This document shows positions 46,901 through 56,299 of a stretch of 64,000 nt of DNA, piece by piece (positions within the stretch are counted from its first letter, which is position 1; each line of letters begins with the position of its first letter). The stretch comes from Rhodoferax_B ferrireducens_A (GTDB lineage: Bacteria; Pseudomonadota; Gammaproteobacteria; Burkholderiales; Burkholderiaceae_C). The translations under genes and the position numbers were made by a program. A model generated the notes under the pieces. That model made no database searches. It saw only the letters and a list, made by a program, of their open reading frames with translations, and was not told the DNA's origin. The stretch spans positions 186,001 through 250,000 of the forward strand of contig NZ_JAVDXT010000002.1 in NCBI RefSeq assembly GCF_031458075.1, in the 5' to 3' direction.

Positions 46901-47856
46901 GCCTGGGCACCGCGCCGATCAAAGAGCAGGTGATCCACTTCATCAACAAGAAGATGCCGGGCAATCTGCCGAAGAAGACCGCGCGCGCGTTGCTGGATAT
47001 CGAGGACAAGGACTACGTGCCCATCATCCGCAATCCGGTGGCGACCACCAGCGAGTCGGAAGCGGTGTTCTACTTTCCCGGCTGCGGCTCGGAGCGACTG
47101 TTCAGCCAGGTCGGTTTGGCGACGCAGGCCATGCTCTGGCATGCGGGTGTGCAGACCGTGCTGCCGCCTGGCTACCTGTGCTGTGGCTACCCGCAAAAGG
47201 GCAGCGGCCAGTTCGACAAGGCCGACAAGATCATCACCGACAACCGGGTGCTGTTCCACCGCGTGGCGAATACGCTGAACTACCTGGACATCAAGACCGT
47301 GGTGGTGTCATGCGGCACCTGCTACGACCAGCTGCAGGGCTACGAGTTCGACAAAATCTTCCCCGGCTGCCGCATCATCGACATCCACGAATACCTGCTG
47401 GAAAAAGGCATCACCCTGAACAACGGCGGCACCTACCTGTACCACGACCCCTGCCACACGCCGATGAAGCTGCAGGAGCCGATGAGGACGGTGAAGGCGC
47501 TGCTGGGCGACCAGGTCACCGAGAGCAAGCGTTGCTGCGGCGAGTCCGGCACCCTGGGCGTAACCCGGCCCGACATCTCGACGCAGATCCGCTTCCGCAA
47601 GGAAGAAGAGCTGCGCAAGTCCGAGACCGCGCTGCGCGAATCCGGCCAAGTCGGTCCGCAAGACAATCTGAAGATATTGACCAGCTGCCCCAGCTGCCTG
47701 CAAGGCCTGAGCCGCTACGGCAACGACCTGCAGAACGGCCTGCTGGAAGCCGACTACATCGTGGTCGAAATGGCCAACCAGATCCTGGGCGACCAGTGGC
47801 TGCCGACCTATGTGGCGCAAGCCAACAATGGCGGCATTGAGCGGGTGTTGGTGTAA
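43966..47856 (+). CDS. Large FAD-linked oxidase / Fe-S oxidoreductase fusion (D-lactate dehydrogenase-like, DUF3683 type)
   Basis: A 1296-residue three-part protein. An N-terminal ~150 residues resemble DUF3683. A PCMH/GlcD-type FAD domain follows (PRGGGTGYTGGAIPLTW, GGNIAMNAGGKKAVLWG; HMHAGDGNVHTN and SGEHGIGITK near its end). Then two 4Fe-4S motifs, CLRCGKCKPVC (827-837) and CTVCHKCLSPC (889-899), and two CCG domains (Cys1072/1073 and Cys1190/1191). It probably oxidises a 2-hydroxy acid and passes electrons to the quinone pool; the substrate is not determined. A family-A repeat encodes the linker near residues 776-795. Confidence 0.85.
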   Translation: MNAPTALSTLLAQAPEAVRLREIPYNYTSFSDREIVIRLLGARAWDVLNGLRQERRTGRSARMLYEVLGDIWVVQRNPYLQDDLLDNPKRRKQLVDALHHRLDEVGKRRKPNNGNDRDSQRDALVGELLVAATAAVDQFGKTFTQVAELRRKTARVLGKLTAKDNIKFDGLSRVSHVTDATDWRVEYPFVVLTPDTEAEMAGLVKGCIELGLTIIPRGGGTGYTGGAIPLTWNSAVINTEKLEAMTEVEMRMLPGVDHPVATIYSEAGVVTQRVADAAERGGYVFAVDPTSAEASCIGGNIAMNAGGKKAVLWGTALDNLASWRMVTPDAQWLEVTRLNHNLGKIHDVEVASFELQYFEADGKTKIRTERLDIPGRTFRKEGLGKDVTDKFLSGLPGIQKEGCDGLITSGRWVVHRMPAHTRTVCLEFFGDAKNAVPSIVEIKDFMFAEQKRTGVLLAGLEHLDDRYLKAVGYTTKSKRGGLPKMALFGDIAGDNADDVARATSEVVRIANSRSGEGFIAISPEARKKFWLDRKKTAAISRHTNAFKINEDVVIPLPRMAEYTDGIERINIELSLKNKLELCDALQEFFSRGNLPLSKGDEDGDVPSPELLEERVVQAQSLVAETRALWQGWLDGVETLFPQLQDHSLRASWKTQIRAQLQNIFTGAGFKGILDECTAIHKTVLKGRVWVALHMHAGDGNVHTNLPVNSDNYEMLQTAHEAVKRIMALARSLDGVISGEHGIGITKLEFLSDAEMQPFTDYKQRVDPEGRFNKGKLLRNSQLHAQEGIALDADLTNAYTPSFGLMGHESLIMQQSDIGAIADSMKDCLRCGKCKPVCATHVPRANLLYSPRNKILATSLLVEAFLYEEQTRRGVSIKHWEQFEDVADHCTVCHKCLSPCPVKIDFGDVTMNMRNLLRKMGKKSFRPGNAAAMFFLNATNPETIKFVRSAMVDVGFKVQRLANDLLRPAAKKQTAAPRASLGTAPIKEQVIHFINKKMPGNLPKKTARALLDIEDKDYVPIIRNPVATTSESEAVFYFPGCGSERLFSQVGLATQAMLWHAGVQTVLPPGYLCCGYPQKGSGQFDKADKIITDNRVLFHRVANTLNYLDIKTVVVSCGTCYDQLQGYEFDKIFPGCRIIDIHEYLLEKGITLNNGGTYLYHDPCHTPMKLQEPMRTVKALLGDQVTESKRCCGESGTLGVTRPDISTQIRFRKEEELRKSETALRESGQVGPQDNLKILTSCPSCLQGLSRYGNDLQNGLLEADYIVVEMANQILGDQWLPTYVAQANNGGIERVLV
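46292..46349 (+). repeat. Repeat A, copy 9 (inside FAD/Fe-S oxidoreductase gene)
   Basis: TGCTACGAAATTCGCAGC, TTCACGCGCAGGAGGG, TATTGCGCTGGACGCTGATTT follow the family-A plan in sense orientation without breaking the frame. It encodes LLRNSQLHAQEGIALDADL at the junction between the FAD domain and the Fe-S domain. Confidence 0.75.
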
Positions 47857-48269
47857 TGGCCGGCTTGACCAAAGGCGCGCCGACGCCTGAAGACATCACG
47901 GTACATGGCCAGTCCAAGGTGCTGGAAGTCACGTTTTCGGACGGTGCCAGTTTCCGTATTCCGTTCGAGCTGATGCGCGTGTATTCGCCCTCGGCCGAGG
48001 TGCAAGGCCACGGCCCGGGCCAGGAAACCCTGCAGACCGGCATGCGCGAAGTCACCCTGGTGGGGCTGGAGCCGGTGGGTAACTACGGCGTGCAGCCCAC
48101 GTTCTCCGACGGCCACAGCACGGGCATCTTCACCTGGGACTACCTGTACTTCCTGGGTTCGCAGGAGCCGAAGCTGTGGGCGGACTACGAAGCCCGCCTG
48201 GCGGCTGCCGGTGTCGACCGCGACGCCCCCATGCCGGGCAAGGCCGCGCACGGCTGCGGCAGCCACTAA
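47856..48269 (+). CDS. DUF971 (gamma-butyrobetaine hydroxylase-like N-terminal) protein
   Basis: A 137-residue protein of the DUF971 family, which resembles the zinc-binding N-terminal domain of gamma-butyrobetaine hydroxylase; it is often linked to Fe-S or ubiquinone genes in bacteria. Core: LEVTFSDGASFRIPFELMRV, YGVQPTFSDGHSTGIFTWDYLY. A C-terminal HGCGSH tail may bind metal. Its ATG overlaps the stop of the oxidoreductase by one base (TAATG), and ubiE lies downstream. Confidence 0.85.
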   Translation: MAGLTKGAPTPEDITVHGQSKVLEVTFSDGASFRIPFELMRVYSPSAEVQGHGPGQETLQTGMREVTLVGLEPVGNYGVQPTFSDGHSTGIFTWDYLYFLGSQEPKLWADYEARLAAAGVDRDAPMPGKAAHGCGSH

Positions 48270-48278
48270 GGCCTGTCT

Positions 48279-48338
48279 GCTATAGATAAAATAGCTGCTG
48301 GCGCAGGTGGAATGTGCGCCAGAGGCTTTTTTTCTTTA
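48279..48338 (+). repeat. Repeat A, copy 10 (upstream of ubiE)
   Basis: GCTATAGATAAAATAGCTG, then CTGGCGCA, a 9-base loop, TGCGCCAG, AGGC and a T7 run. The perfect 8-base stem plus T-run makes this copy a credible intrinsic terminator for the upstream oxidoreductase-DUF971 unit. Confidence 0.9.
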
Positions 48339-48402
48339 AATCCCCCATGGCTGTGCAGGGTTGTCGGTGCCCGGCGTCACCTTTCTGACTTAGTATAAAA
48401 AC

Positions 48403-49134
48403 ATGAGCACTACCCATTTTGGTTTCCAGTCGGTCGACGAGAGCGAGAAAGCCCGCCATGTGCGCGGCGTGTTCGACTCGGTGGCCAGCAAATACGATTT
48501 GATGAACGACCTGATGTCGGCAGGTCTGCACCGCGCCTGGAAGGCCTATACCGTGCTGGTCGCCGATATCCGCGAAGGCCACCAGGTGCTGGACATTGCC
48601 GGCGGCACCGGCGACCTGTCCATGGCCTTCGCCAAGAAGGTCGGCGCCAGCGGCCGCGTGGTGCATACCGACATCAACGAAGCCATGCTGCGCACCGGCC
48701 GGGACCGCCTGCTGGACGCTGGCGTGGTGCTGCCAACCATGGTCTGCGATGCCGAGAAACTGCCGTTTGAAGACGCGTCGTTTGACCGCGTCAGCGTGGC
48801 TTTTGGCCTGCGCAACATGACGCACAAGGACGTGGCCCTGGCCGAGATGGGCCGCGTACTCAAGCCCGGCGGCAAGCTGCTGGTGCTGGAGTTCTCCAAG
48901 GTGGCCCAGCCGCTGGAGAAGGCGTACGACTGGTATTCGTTCAAGGTATTGCCGCAGCTGGGCAAGCTGGTGGCCGGCGACGACGCCAGCTACCGCTACC
49001 TGGCCGAGTCGATCCGCATGCACCCCGGCCAGAAGGAACTCAAGACCATGATGCAGGCTGCGGGCTTCGGCCATGTGGACTACCACAACCTTACCGGTGG
49101 CATGGTGGCGCTGCACGTAGGTATCAAGTGCTGA
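48403..49134 (+). CDS. ubiE: Ubiquinone/menaquinone C-methyltransferase UbiE
   Basis: A 243-residue SAM methyltransferase of ubiquinone synthesis (C-2 methylation of the benzoquinol). FDSVASKYDLMNDLMSAGLHR, VLDIAGGTGDLSMAFAKK (SAM site), ASFDRVSVAFGLRNMTHKD and GGKLLVLEFSKV are diagnostic. The ATG lacks a visible Shine-Dalgarno; TAGTATAAAAAC lies directly before it, so the message may have a very short or no leader. First of ubiE-Tim44-like-ubiJ-ubiB. Confidence 0.96.
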   Translation: MSTTHFGFQSVDESEKARHVRGVFDSVASKYDLMNDLMSAGLHRAWKAYTVLVADIREGHQVLDIAGGTGDLSMAFAKKVGASGRVVHTDINEAMLRTGRDRLLDAGVVLPTMVCDAEKLPFEDASFDRVSVAFGLRNMTHKDVALAEMGRVLKPGGKLLVLEFSKVAQPLEKAYDWYSFKVLPQLGKLVAGDDASYRYLAESIRMHPGQKELKTMMQAAGFGHVDYHNLTGGMVALHVGIKC

Positions 49135-49175
49135 TGGCCTTGGCGTCTAATACTTTATAAATACACGGAGATACC

Positions 49176-50156
49176 ATGAAATTCTGGGCAATAGTTTTGG
49201 CCGCCACCATCGCCTTGGGCGCGGGCTTCGATGCCGAAGCGGCGCGCCGCATGGGGGGCGGCAAGTCAATCGGGCAGCAGTCCAGCAATGTGACGCAGCG
49301 CCAGGCGGCTCCCGCAGCACCTGCCGCACCGGCCCAAAACGCCAACAACACAGCCCCCAAGCCGGCGACGGCCGCACCTGCTGCGGCGGCTCCCAAGCGT
49401 CCCTGGGGCGCGATGCTCGGCGGGCTGGCGGCCGGTCTGGGCCTGGCCTGGTTGGCCAACTCCCTGGGCCTGGGCGCGGCCATGGGCCAGTTCATGCTGA
49501 TTGCCCTGGTGGTGCTGGTGGGTATGGTTTTGTTCAGCTGGTTCATGCGTTCGCGCAGGAATGCCGGCGCACCGTCGTCCGGCAATAGCCCGTTCGCCTT
49601 CCAGGGCGCAAGTCCCGCAGCGCCGGCCACCGCACCTGCCTACCGGGTGGAAAACGTGGGCAATGATGCGTCGGCCCGTCCGTTCGAACGCAGCAACTCC
49701 CTGCCTTTGGACGGCGCCGTATCGGGTTCGATGATCGGCTCGGCACTGGCCGGTGCGCAAGGCTGGGGCGTGCCCGCGGGCTTCGACTCCGAAGGTTTCC
49801 TGAAAGCCGCGAAGAACAACTTCATCACCTTGCAGTCGGCCTGGGACCGCTCGGACATTTCCTCGCTGCGCGCCATGATGACCGACACCATGCTGGGCGA
49901 GATCCAGTCCCAGCTGAACGAACGCGAAACCCATACCGGCGGCCAGGTCAACAAGACCGACGTGGTGATGCTGGAAGCCAAGCTGCTGGGCATTGAAGAC
50001 CTGGGCAATGACTACATGGCCAGCGTCGAGTTCTCCGGCATGATCCGCGAAGAGCCTTCGGCAGGACCGAGCCCGTTCCGCGAAGTCTGGAACATGACCA
50101 AGCCGAAGAACGGCGGCAGCGGCTGGCTGGTCGCTGGAGTCCAAGCCCTGCAATAG
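49176..50156 (+). CDS. Tim44-like domain protein
   Basis: A 326-residue envelope protein. Signal peptide (first ~22 residues, ending FDAEA), an Ala/Pro/Gln-rich linker (about 40-75), two closely spaced hydrophobic segments (about 78-122), then a C-terminal Tim44-like domain (about 200-326: FLKAAKNNFITLQSAWDRSD, LRAMMTDTMLGEIQ). The bacterial role is unknown. Its place between ubiE and ubiJ is common in Burkholderiales and suggests a link to quinone membrane biology. A GGAG-like site precedes the ATG. Confidence 0.85.
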   Translation: MKFWAIVLAATIALGAGFDAEAARRMGGGKSIGQQSSNVTQRQAAPAAPAAPAQNANNTAPKPATAAPAAAAPKRPWGAMLGGLAAGLGLAWLANSLGLGAAMGQFMLIALVVLVGMVLFSWFMRSRRNAGAPSSGNSPFAFQGASPAAPATAPAYRVENVGNDASARPFERSNSLPLDGAVSGSMIGSALAGAQGWGVPAGFDSEGFLKAAKNNFITLQSAWDRSDISSLRAMMTDTMLGEIQSQLNERETHTGGQVNKTDVVMLEAKLLGIEDLGNDYMASVEFSGMIREEPSAGPSPFREVWNMTKPKNGGSGWLVAGVQALQ

Positions 50157-50216
50157 CGATTGGTCAAGGACGCTTGCGTCCTGAGCCCGAGAAACTATCC
50201 CGGATAATGGGGGACT

Positions 50217-50759
50217 ATGGCAACACAGTCCCCCTTTTCTTTGCTCGAAGACCTTTTTAACCGCGCCAGCGCCACGCTGCAGCCGCCGCCCTGGGTGGTG
50301 GACGAGGTGCAGAACCGCGTCGTGCTGCTGCTGAACCATGTGCTGCAGCAAGAACCCGAAGCCATGGCCCGCCTGGCCCGGCAAAAGGGCAGTGTGGTGC
50401 TGGTGCAGTGGCGCAGCTTCCATATGTCCCTGGTGGCTACACCCGCCGGCCTGCTGGACCGCGCCACCCCCGGCATGCGCGCCGACCTGACCTTGACCAT
50501 CACCGAAACCTCGCCTTTGGCCTTGGCCCAGCAAGCTCTGCGATCCGACAAGCCCGGCGTGCGCATAGAAGGCGATGTGCAGTTGGCGGCCGAGGTCAAC
50601 TGGCTGGTCGACCATGTGCGCTGGGATCTGGAAGAAGACCTGTCTAAGCTGGTGGGCGACACGGCAGCCCATACCGTGGGCAATGTGGTCCGCAGCGCCG
50701 CGGCGACCCTGCGCCAGTTCATAGGCCAGCGTCCCGGTGCCGACAAGGCACCCGCATGA
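50217..50759 (+). CDS. ubiJ: Ubiquinone biosynthesis accessory factor UbiJ (SCP2 domain)
   Basis: A 180-residue cytosolic protein with an SCP2-type lipid-binding domain. In E. coli UbiJ forms a complex with UbiK and other Ubi enzymes that carries hydrophobic ubiquinone intermediates. Seen: LNHVLQQEPEAMARL, ADLTLTITETSPLALAQQAL and IEGDVQLAAEVNWLVDHVRWD, matching UbiJ order. It overlaps ubiB by 4 bases (ATGA). Confidence 0.93.
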   Translation: MATQSPFSLLEDLFNRASATLQPPPWVVDEVQNRVVLLLNHVLQQEPEAMARLARQKGSVVLVQWRSFHMSLVATPAGLLDRATPGMRADLTLTITETSPLALAQQALRSDKPGVRIEGDVQLAAEVNWLVDHVRWDLEEDLSKLVGDTAAHTVGNVVRSAAATLRQFIGQRPGADKAPA

Positions 50760-52336
50760 GCCGGATTTTTCGCGGCGCCTACATCGTTTGGATCGTACTG
50801 CGCTACGGGCTGGATGAGCTGGTACTGACCAGCTTCCAGAAGCCCTGGTTGGGGGTGCTGGCCCGCGTGCTGTCGGTAGGCCGCAAACTGGATGCGCCGC
50901 GCGGTGTGCGCCTGCGCGAGGCGCTGGAGCGGCTGGGGCCGATCTTCGTCAAGTTCGGCCAGGTGCTGTCGACCCGGCGCGATCTGCTGCCGCCCGACAT
51001 CGCAGATGAGTTGGCGCGTTTGCAGGACCGCGTGCCACCGTTCCCCTCGGCCGTGGCGGTCGCCACCATCGAGCGCGCGTTCCGCAAATCGGTGAGCGAC
51101 ATTTTTGAAAGCTTTGACCACACGCCGGTGGCCAGCGCGTCCATCGCCCAGGTCCACTTTGCGGTGCTGAAAGACCGCAATGGCCGGCTGCGCGAAGTGG
51201 CGGTCAAGGTACTGCGCCCGGGCATGCTGCCGGCTATCGAAAGCGACCTGGGGCTGATGCGCACCATGGCCGGCTGGGTCCAAGGCCTGTCGGCCGACGG
51301 CAAGCGCCTGAAGCCTATGGAAGTGGTGGCCGAGTTCGACAAGTACCTGCACGACGAGCTGGACCTGGTGCGCGAGGCCTCCAGTGCGGCGCAGCTGCGC
51401 CGCAATATGGACGGGCTGAACCTGGTGCTGATCCCCGAGATGTTCTGGGATTACTGCGCCACCGAGGTCATCGTGATGGAGCGCATGACCGGCATTCCCA
51501 TCAGCCAGACCGAGCGGCTGCGGGCTGCAGGCGTGGACTTTCAGAAGCTGGCCCGCGATGGCGTGACCATCTTCTTCACCCAGGTGTTCCGCGACGGCTT
51601 TTTCCATGCCGACATGCACCCTGGCAATATCCAGGTGTCGGTGGAGCCGGCCACCTTTGGCCGCTACATCTCGCTGGACTTCGGTATCGTCGGCACCCTG
51701 ACCGAGTTCGACAAAGAATATCTGGCGCAGAACTTCACCGCCTTCTTCCGGCGCGACTACAAGCGCGTGGCCGAGTTGCACATCGAGTCGGGCTGGGTGC
51801 CCGCCAATACCCGTGTCGACGAGCTGGAAGCCGCCATCCGTGCCTGCTGCGAGCCGGTTTTCGACCGTCCGCTGAAGGAAATTTCGCTGGGCATCATCCT
51901 GATGCGCTTGTTCCAGACCTCGCGCCGCTTCCAGGTCGAAATTCAGCCGCAGCTGGTGCTGCTGCAGAAAACCCTGCTGAATATCGAGGGCCTGGGCCGC
52001 GAACTCGATCCCGAACTGGACCTGTGGAACACCGCCAAACCCTTCCTGGAAAAGTGGATGCTGGAGCAGATCGGCCCCAAGGCCTTCATCGAGCAGCTGA
52101 AAAACGAGGCGCCGCGCTATGCCAAGCTGCTGCCCGAGCTGCCGCGCCTGCTGGTCGACTTCTTGAAGCAGGGCGCGACCGACCGCGGCGGCGACCAGCG
52201 CAAGCTGCTGGAAGAACTGCTGGTCGAACACCGGCGTACCAACCGGCTGCTGCATGGCCTGGTGTTCGGTGTGATTGGTTTCGGCCTGGGGCTGTTGGTG
52301 ATGCGCCTGCTTTTCTTATCCCCGTTCCTGTTCTAG
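50756..52336 (+). CDS. ubiB: Ubiquinone biosynthesis ATPase/kinase-like protein UbiB
   Basis: A 526-residue ADCK/UbiB-family atypical kinase-like ATPase needed for ubiquinone synthesis. The KxGQ motif (FVKFGQVLSTRRDLLP), the Ala-rich nucleotide loop (VASASIAQVHFA), the Lys in VAVKVLRPG, HADMHPGNI and the metal-binding DFG in SLDFGIVG are present. Two C-terminal membrane helices (about 495-526) anchor it in the inner membrane. Translationally coupled to ubiJ. Confidence 0.96.
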   Translation: MSRIFRGAYIVWIVLRYGLDELVLTSFQKPWLGVLARVLSVGRKLDAPRGVRLREALERLGPIFVKFGQVLSTRRDLLPPDIADELARLQDRVPPFPSAVAVATIERAFRKSVSDIFESFDHTPVASASIAQVHFAVLKDRNGRLREVAVKVLRPGMLPAIESDLGLMRTMAGWVQGLSADGKRLKPMEVVAEFDKYLHDELDLVREASSAAQLRRNMDGLNLVLIPEMFWDYCATEVIVMERMTGIPISQTERLRAAGVDFQKLARDGVTIFFTQVFRDGFFHADMHPGNIQVSVEPATFGRYISLDFGIVGTLTEFDKEYLAQNFTAFFRRDYKRVAELHIESGWVPANTRVDELEAAIRACCEPVFDRPLKEISLGIILMRLFQTSRRFQVEIQPQLVLLQKTLLNIEGLGRELDPELDLWNTAKPFLEKWMLEQIGPKAFIEQLKNEAPRYAKLLPELPRLLVDFLKQGATDRGGDQRKLLEELLVEHRRTNRLLHGLVFGVIGFGLGLLVMRLLFLSPFLF

Positions 52337-52407
52337 GGCCAGCCGGGTTTTCACCCGGTCAAACTATAATCAAGAGTTTTGCGACTTCAACCCGAGCCTT
52401 CCACGCC

Positions 52408-52758
52408 ATGCCTATCTACGCTTATAAATGCGAGTCTTGCGGGCACAGCAAAGACGTATTGCAGAAAATGTCTGATGCGCCGCTGACCGATTGCCCCGTT
52501 TGCGGTGCAGCCGCATTCAAGAAACAAGTCACCGCCGCCGGTTTTCAGCTCAAGGGCTCGGGCTGGTATGTGACCGACTTCAAGGGTGGCGGCGCAGCCG
52601 CTACCACCACCCCCGCGCCCAAGGTGGACGACGGCAAGCCCGCGGCATCCACCGATGGCGCCGCCAAGTCTGCCGACAGCGCTGCGGCGCCTGCGCCGGC
52701 CGTGGCTGCCCCGGCGCCCGCACCGGCTCCTTCCAGCGGCACCGGCTCGGCGACCTGA
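52408..52758 (+). CDS. FmdB-family zinc ribbon protein
   Basis: A 116-residue protein. An N-terminal FmdB/CxxC zinc ribbon (MPIYAYKCESCGHSKDVLQ; CPVCG) supplies four Cys ligands; the last half is a low-complexity Ala/Pro tail (about 65-116), probably disordered. It may act as a regulator or assembly factor; function unproven. It precedes the DUF502 gene by four bases, and this pair followed by aspS is a usual betaproteobacterial order. Confidence 0.88.
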   Translation: MPIYAYKCESCGHSKDVLQKMSDAPLTDCPVCGAAAFKKQVTAAGFQLKGSGWYVTDFKGGGAAATTTPAPKVDDGKPAASTDGAAKSADSAAAPAPAVAAPAPAPAPSSGTGSAT

Positions 52759-52762
52759 TTCC

Positions 52763-53392
52763 ATGATGGCTGCTATCCGCAAATGGCTGTTGTCCGGCCT
52801 GTTGGTGATTGTTCCCGTGGCCATCACCGTCTGGGTGCTGGAATGGGTGATCAGCACGCTGGACCAAACCCTATTGATCCTGCCCTCCAGCTGGCACCCC
52901 GACAAGCTGCTGGGTTTCCACATCCCTGGCTTCGGCGTGTTGTTGGCTTTCGGCTCGCTGCTGATCGTGGGCGCGGTGGCCAGCAATTTTGTAGGCCGCA
53001 AGCTGGTCGACTGGTGGAATCTGCTGTTGCACCGTATTCCTATCGTCAGCTCGATCTACTCGGGTGTGAAGCAGGTGTCCGACACCTTGTTTTCCGAGAA
53101 TGGCAATGCTTTTCGCAAAGCGGTGCTGGTGCAGTGGCCGCGCGAAGGCGTCTGGACGATTGCTTTCGTGACCGGCGTGCCCGGTGGCGATACCGCCAAC
53201 TATCTGCAGGGCGACTACCTGACGGTCTATGTGCCCACCACGCCGAACCCGACCGGCGGCTACTTCGTCATGCTGCGCGCCAGCGAGTGCGTGGAACTGC
53301 GGATGAGTGTGGACGAGGCGCTGAAGTACATCGTCTCCATGGGCGTGGTAGTGCCTAATGGCGTTGCACCGCACCCCGCCAAGCTGCCTTAA
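52763..53392 (+). CDS. DUF502 family membrane protein
   Basis: A 209-residue inner-membrane protein of unknown function. Two N-terminal helices (about 8-32 and 55-78) are followed by a conserved cytosolic or periplasmic domain: HRIPIVSSIYSGVKQVSDTL, VLVQWPREGVWTIAFVTG, VPTTPNPTGGYFVML. Tandem ATGs at 52763 and 52766; the first is used here. Upstream of aspS in the same direction. Confidence 0.88.
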   Translation: MMAAIRKWLLSGLLVIVPVAITVWVLEWVISTLDQTLLILPSSWHPDKLLGFHIPGFGVLLAFGSLLIVGAVASNFVGRKLVDWWNLLLHRIPIVSSIYSGVKQVSDTLFSENGNAFRKAVLVQWPREGVWTIAFVTGVPGGDTANYLQGDYLTVYVPTTPNPTGGYFVMLRASECVELRMSVDEALKYIVSMGVVVPNGVAPHPAKLP

Positions 53393-53488
53393 ATACGCCT
53401 GTAAAACCGCTGTGTAATGGCGGGCCGCCCCGGTGCCGCCGTCTTTGTTAACCTTTGCGCCCCTTAGCGGCGCCAGAAATCGATAGCC

Positions 53489-55297
<1,809 letters not shown>

Positions 55298-55315
55298 TCC
55301 GGGTTTTGCCTGTGC

Positions 55316-55344
55316 AAAAAAGCCCGCTGCGTGCGGGCTTTTTT
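55316..55344 (+). terminator. Intrinsic terminator of aspS
   Basis: An A6 run, GCCCGC, a 5-base loop, GCGGGC and T6 form a GC-rich hairpin with U-tail 19 bases after the aspS stop. The A-run on the other side could also serve the convergent AraC gene. Confidence 0.92.
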
Positions 55345-55355
55345 ACGTCTGGTTT

Positions 55356-55412
55356 ACTATAGATTTGATAGCTGCTTGCGCAGATTAAACAAGCGCTGGA
55401 GCCTTGTTTTTC
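55356..55412 (+). repeat. Repeat A, copy 11 (overlaps AraC gene 3' end)
   Basis: ACTATAGATTTGATAGCTGC, TTGCGCAGATTAAAC, AAGCGCTGGAGCC and TTGTTTTT match the consensus. On the minus strand it encodes the last nine or ten residues and stop of the AraC-type regulator (KNKAPALV, then TAA). Confidence 0.88.
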
Positions 55413-56221
55413 ATAAATTTCAGGGCCGCACCCTGGAACTGGCTGGGCGACTGGCCCATGGCGGCTTTGAACATGGCGGCAAACGCGCTGTCGCTGGCAT
55501 AGCCGCAGCCGGTCGCCACCTGGCTCACCGGCACGCCGCGCGCCAGCAAGGGCAGGGCGTGGGCCAGCACCGCCTGCTGGCGCCATTGCAGATAGCTGGT
55601 GCCCAGCTGGTCGCGGAACAGCCGCGCCACCGTGCGCTCGCTGGCGCCGAAGTCGGCCGCCCATTCGGCCAAGGTCGCCTGGCGGGACGGCTCGCGCAGC
55701 ACCGCGTCGCACAGCGCGCGCAGGCGCTTGTCCTGCGGCAGGGCGATGCGCAGGTTGTAGGTGTCGGCGTGGGTGATTTCGTCCAGGGTCAGCAGGATCA
55801 AGGCGTTCTCGCGCGGGCCGGGCTGGGTGTCTTCCAGCGCGTGGATCAGTTCGCGCAGAAAGCTCGACACCACCAGGGTGCGGCAGCCGGTCCAGCCGGG
55901 CGGCGTGGCCGACACGTCCATGTACAAGGTGCGCAGATGGGCGTTTTCCAGCAGGGTCACGGCATGCGGCAGATTCGCCGGAATCCACACCGCGCGCGAC
56001 GGCGGCACGATGAAGCTGCTGTGCTGGCCCTGGTCGATGGCGGTGACCTGCATCAGGCCGCGGTCGCAGTAGGCCAGCTGCGCCCAGGCATGCTGGTGCG
56101 GCTCGAAATGGGTGTCCACCGGCAGCGAACGCGCGCGGCAACGCAGCGGGCGCTGCGGCGTAGGCGCGAAGTTGTCGACGCTCTCCAGTTCGGTGAATTT
56201 GAGGACGGATGTGCGTAGCAT
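55385..56221 (-). CDS. AraC-family transcriptional regulator
   Basis: A 278-residue regulator: N-terminal cupin-like sensing domain (about 25-110; FEPHQHAWAQLAYCDRG, VPPSRAVWIPANLPHAV) and a C-terminal double helix-turn-helix (about 165-265; LAEWAADFGASERTVARLF and VSQVATGCGYASDSAFAAMF). It probably controls the divergently transcribed MFS gene, 78 bases away start to start. The effector is unknown. Its last residues are repeat-derived. Confidence 0.9.
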   Translation of the reverse strand: MLRTSVLKFTELESVDNFAPTPQRPLRCRARSLPVDTHFEPHQHAWAQLAYCDRGLMQVTAIDQGQHSSFIVPPSRAVWIPANLPHAVTLLENAHLRTLYMDVSATPPGWTGCRTLVVSSFLRELIHALEDTQPGPRENALILLTLDEITHADTYNLRIALPQDKRLRALCDAVLREPSRQATLAEWAADFGASERTVARLFRDQLGTSYLQWRQQAVLAHALPLLARGVPVSQVATGCGYASDSAFAAMFKAAMGQSPSQFQGAALKFMKNKAPALV

Positions 56222-56299
56222 GCTGGTTTGGCTGAAATTCGCTGAAAACTGTCTTTTTGCCGTATTTCAGAAAGTACCGGCAGATACTACGATAGCTGC

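Noticed and set aside
50195..52255. A 686-codon open frame antisense to ubiJ and ubiB
   Set aside because: Shadow frame of well-supported ubi genes; no recognisable motif.
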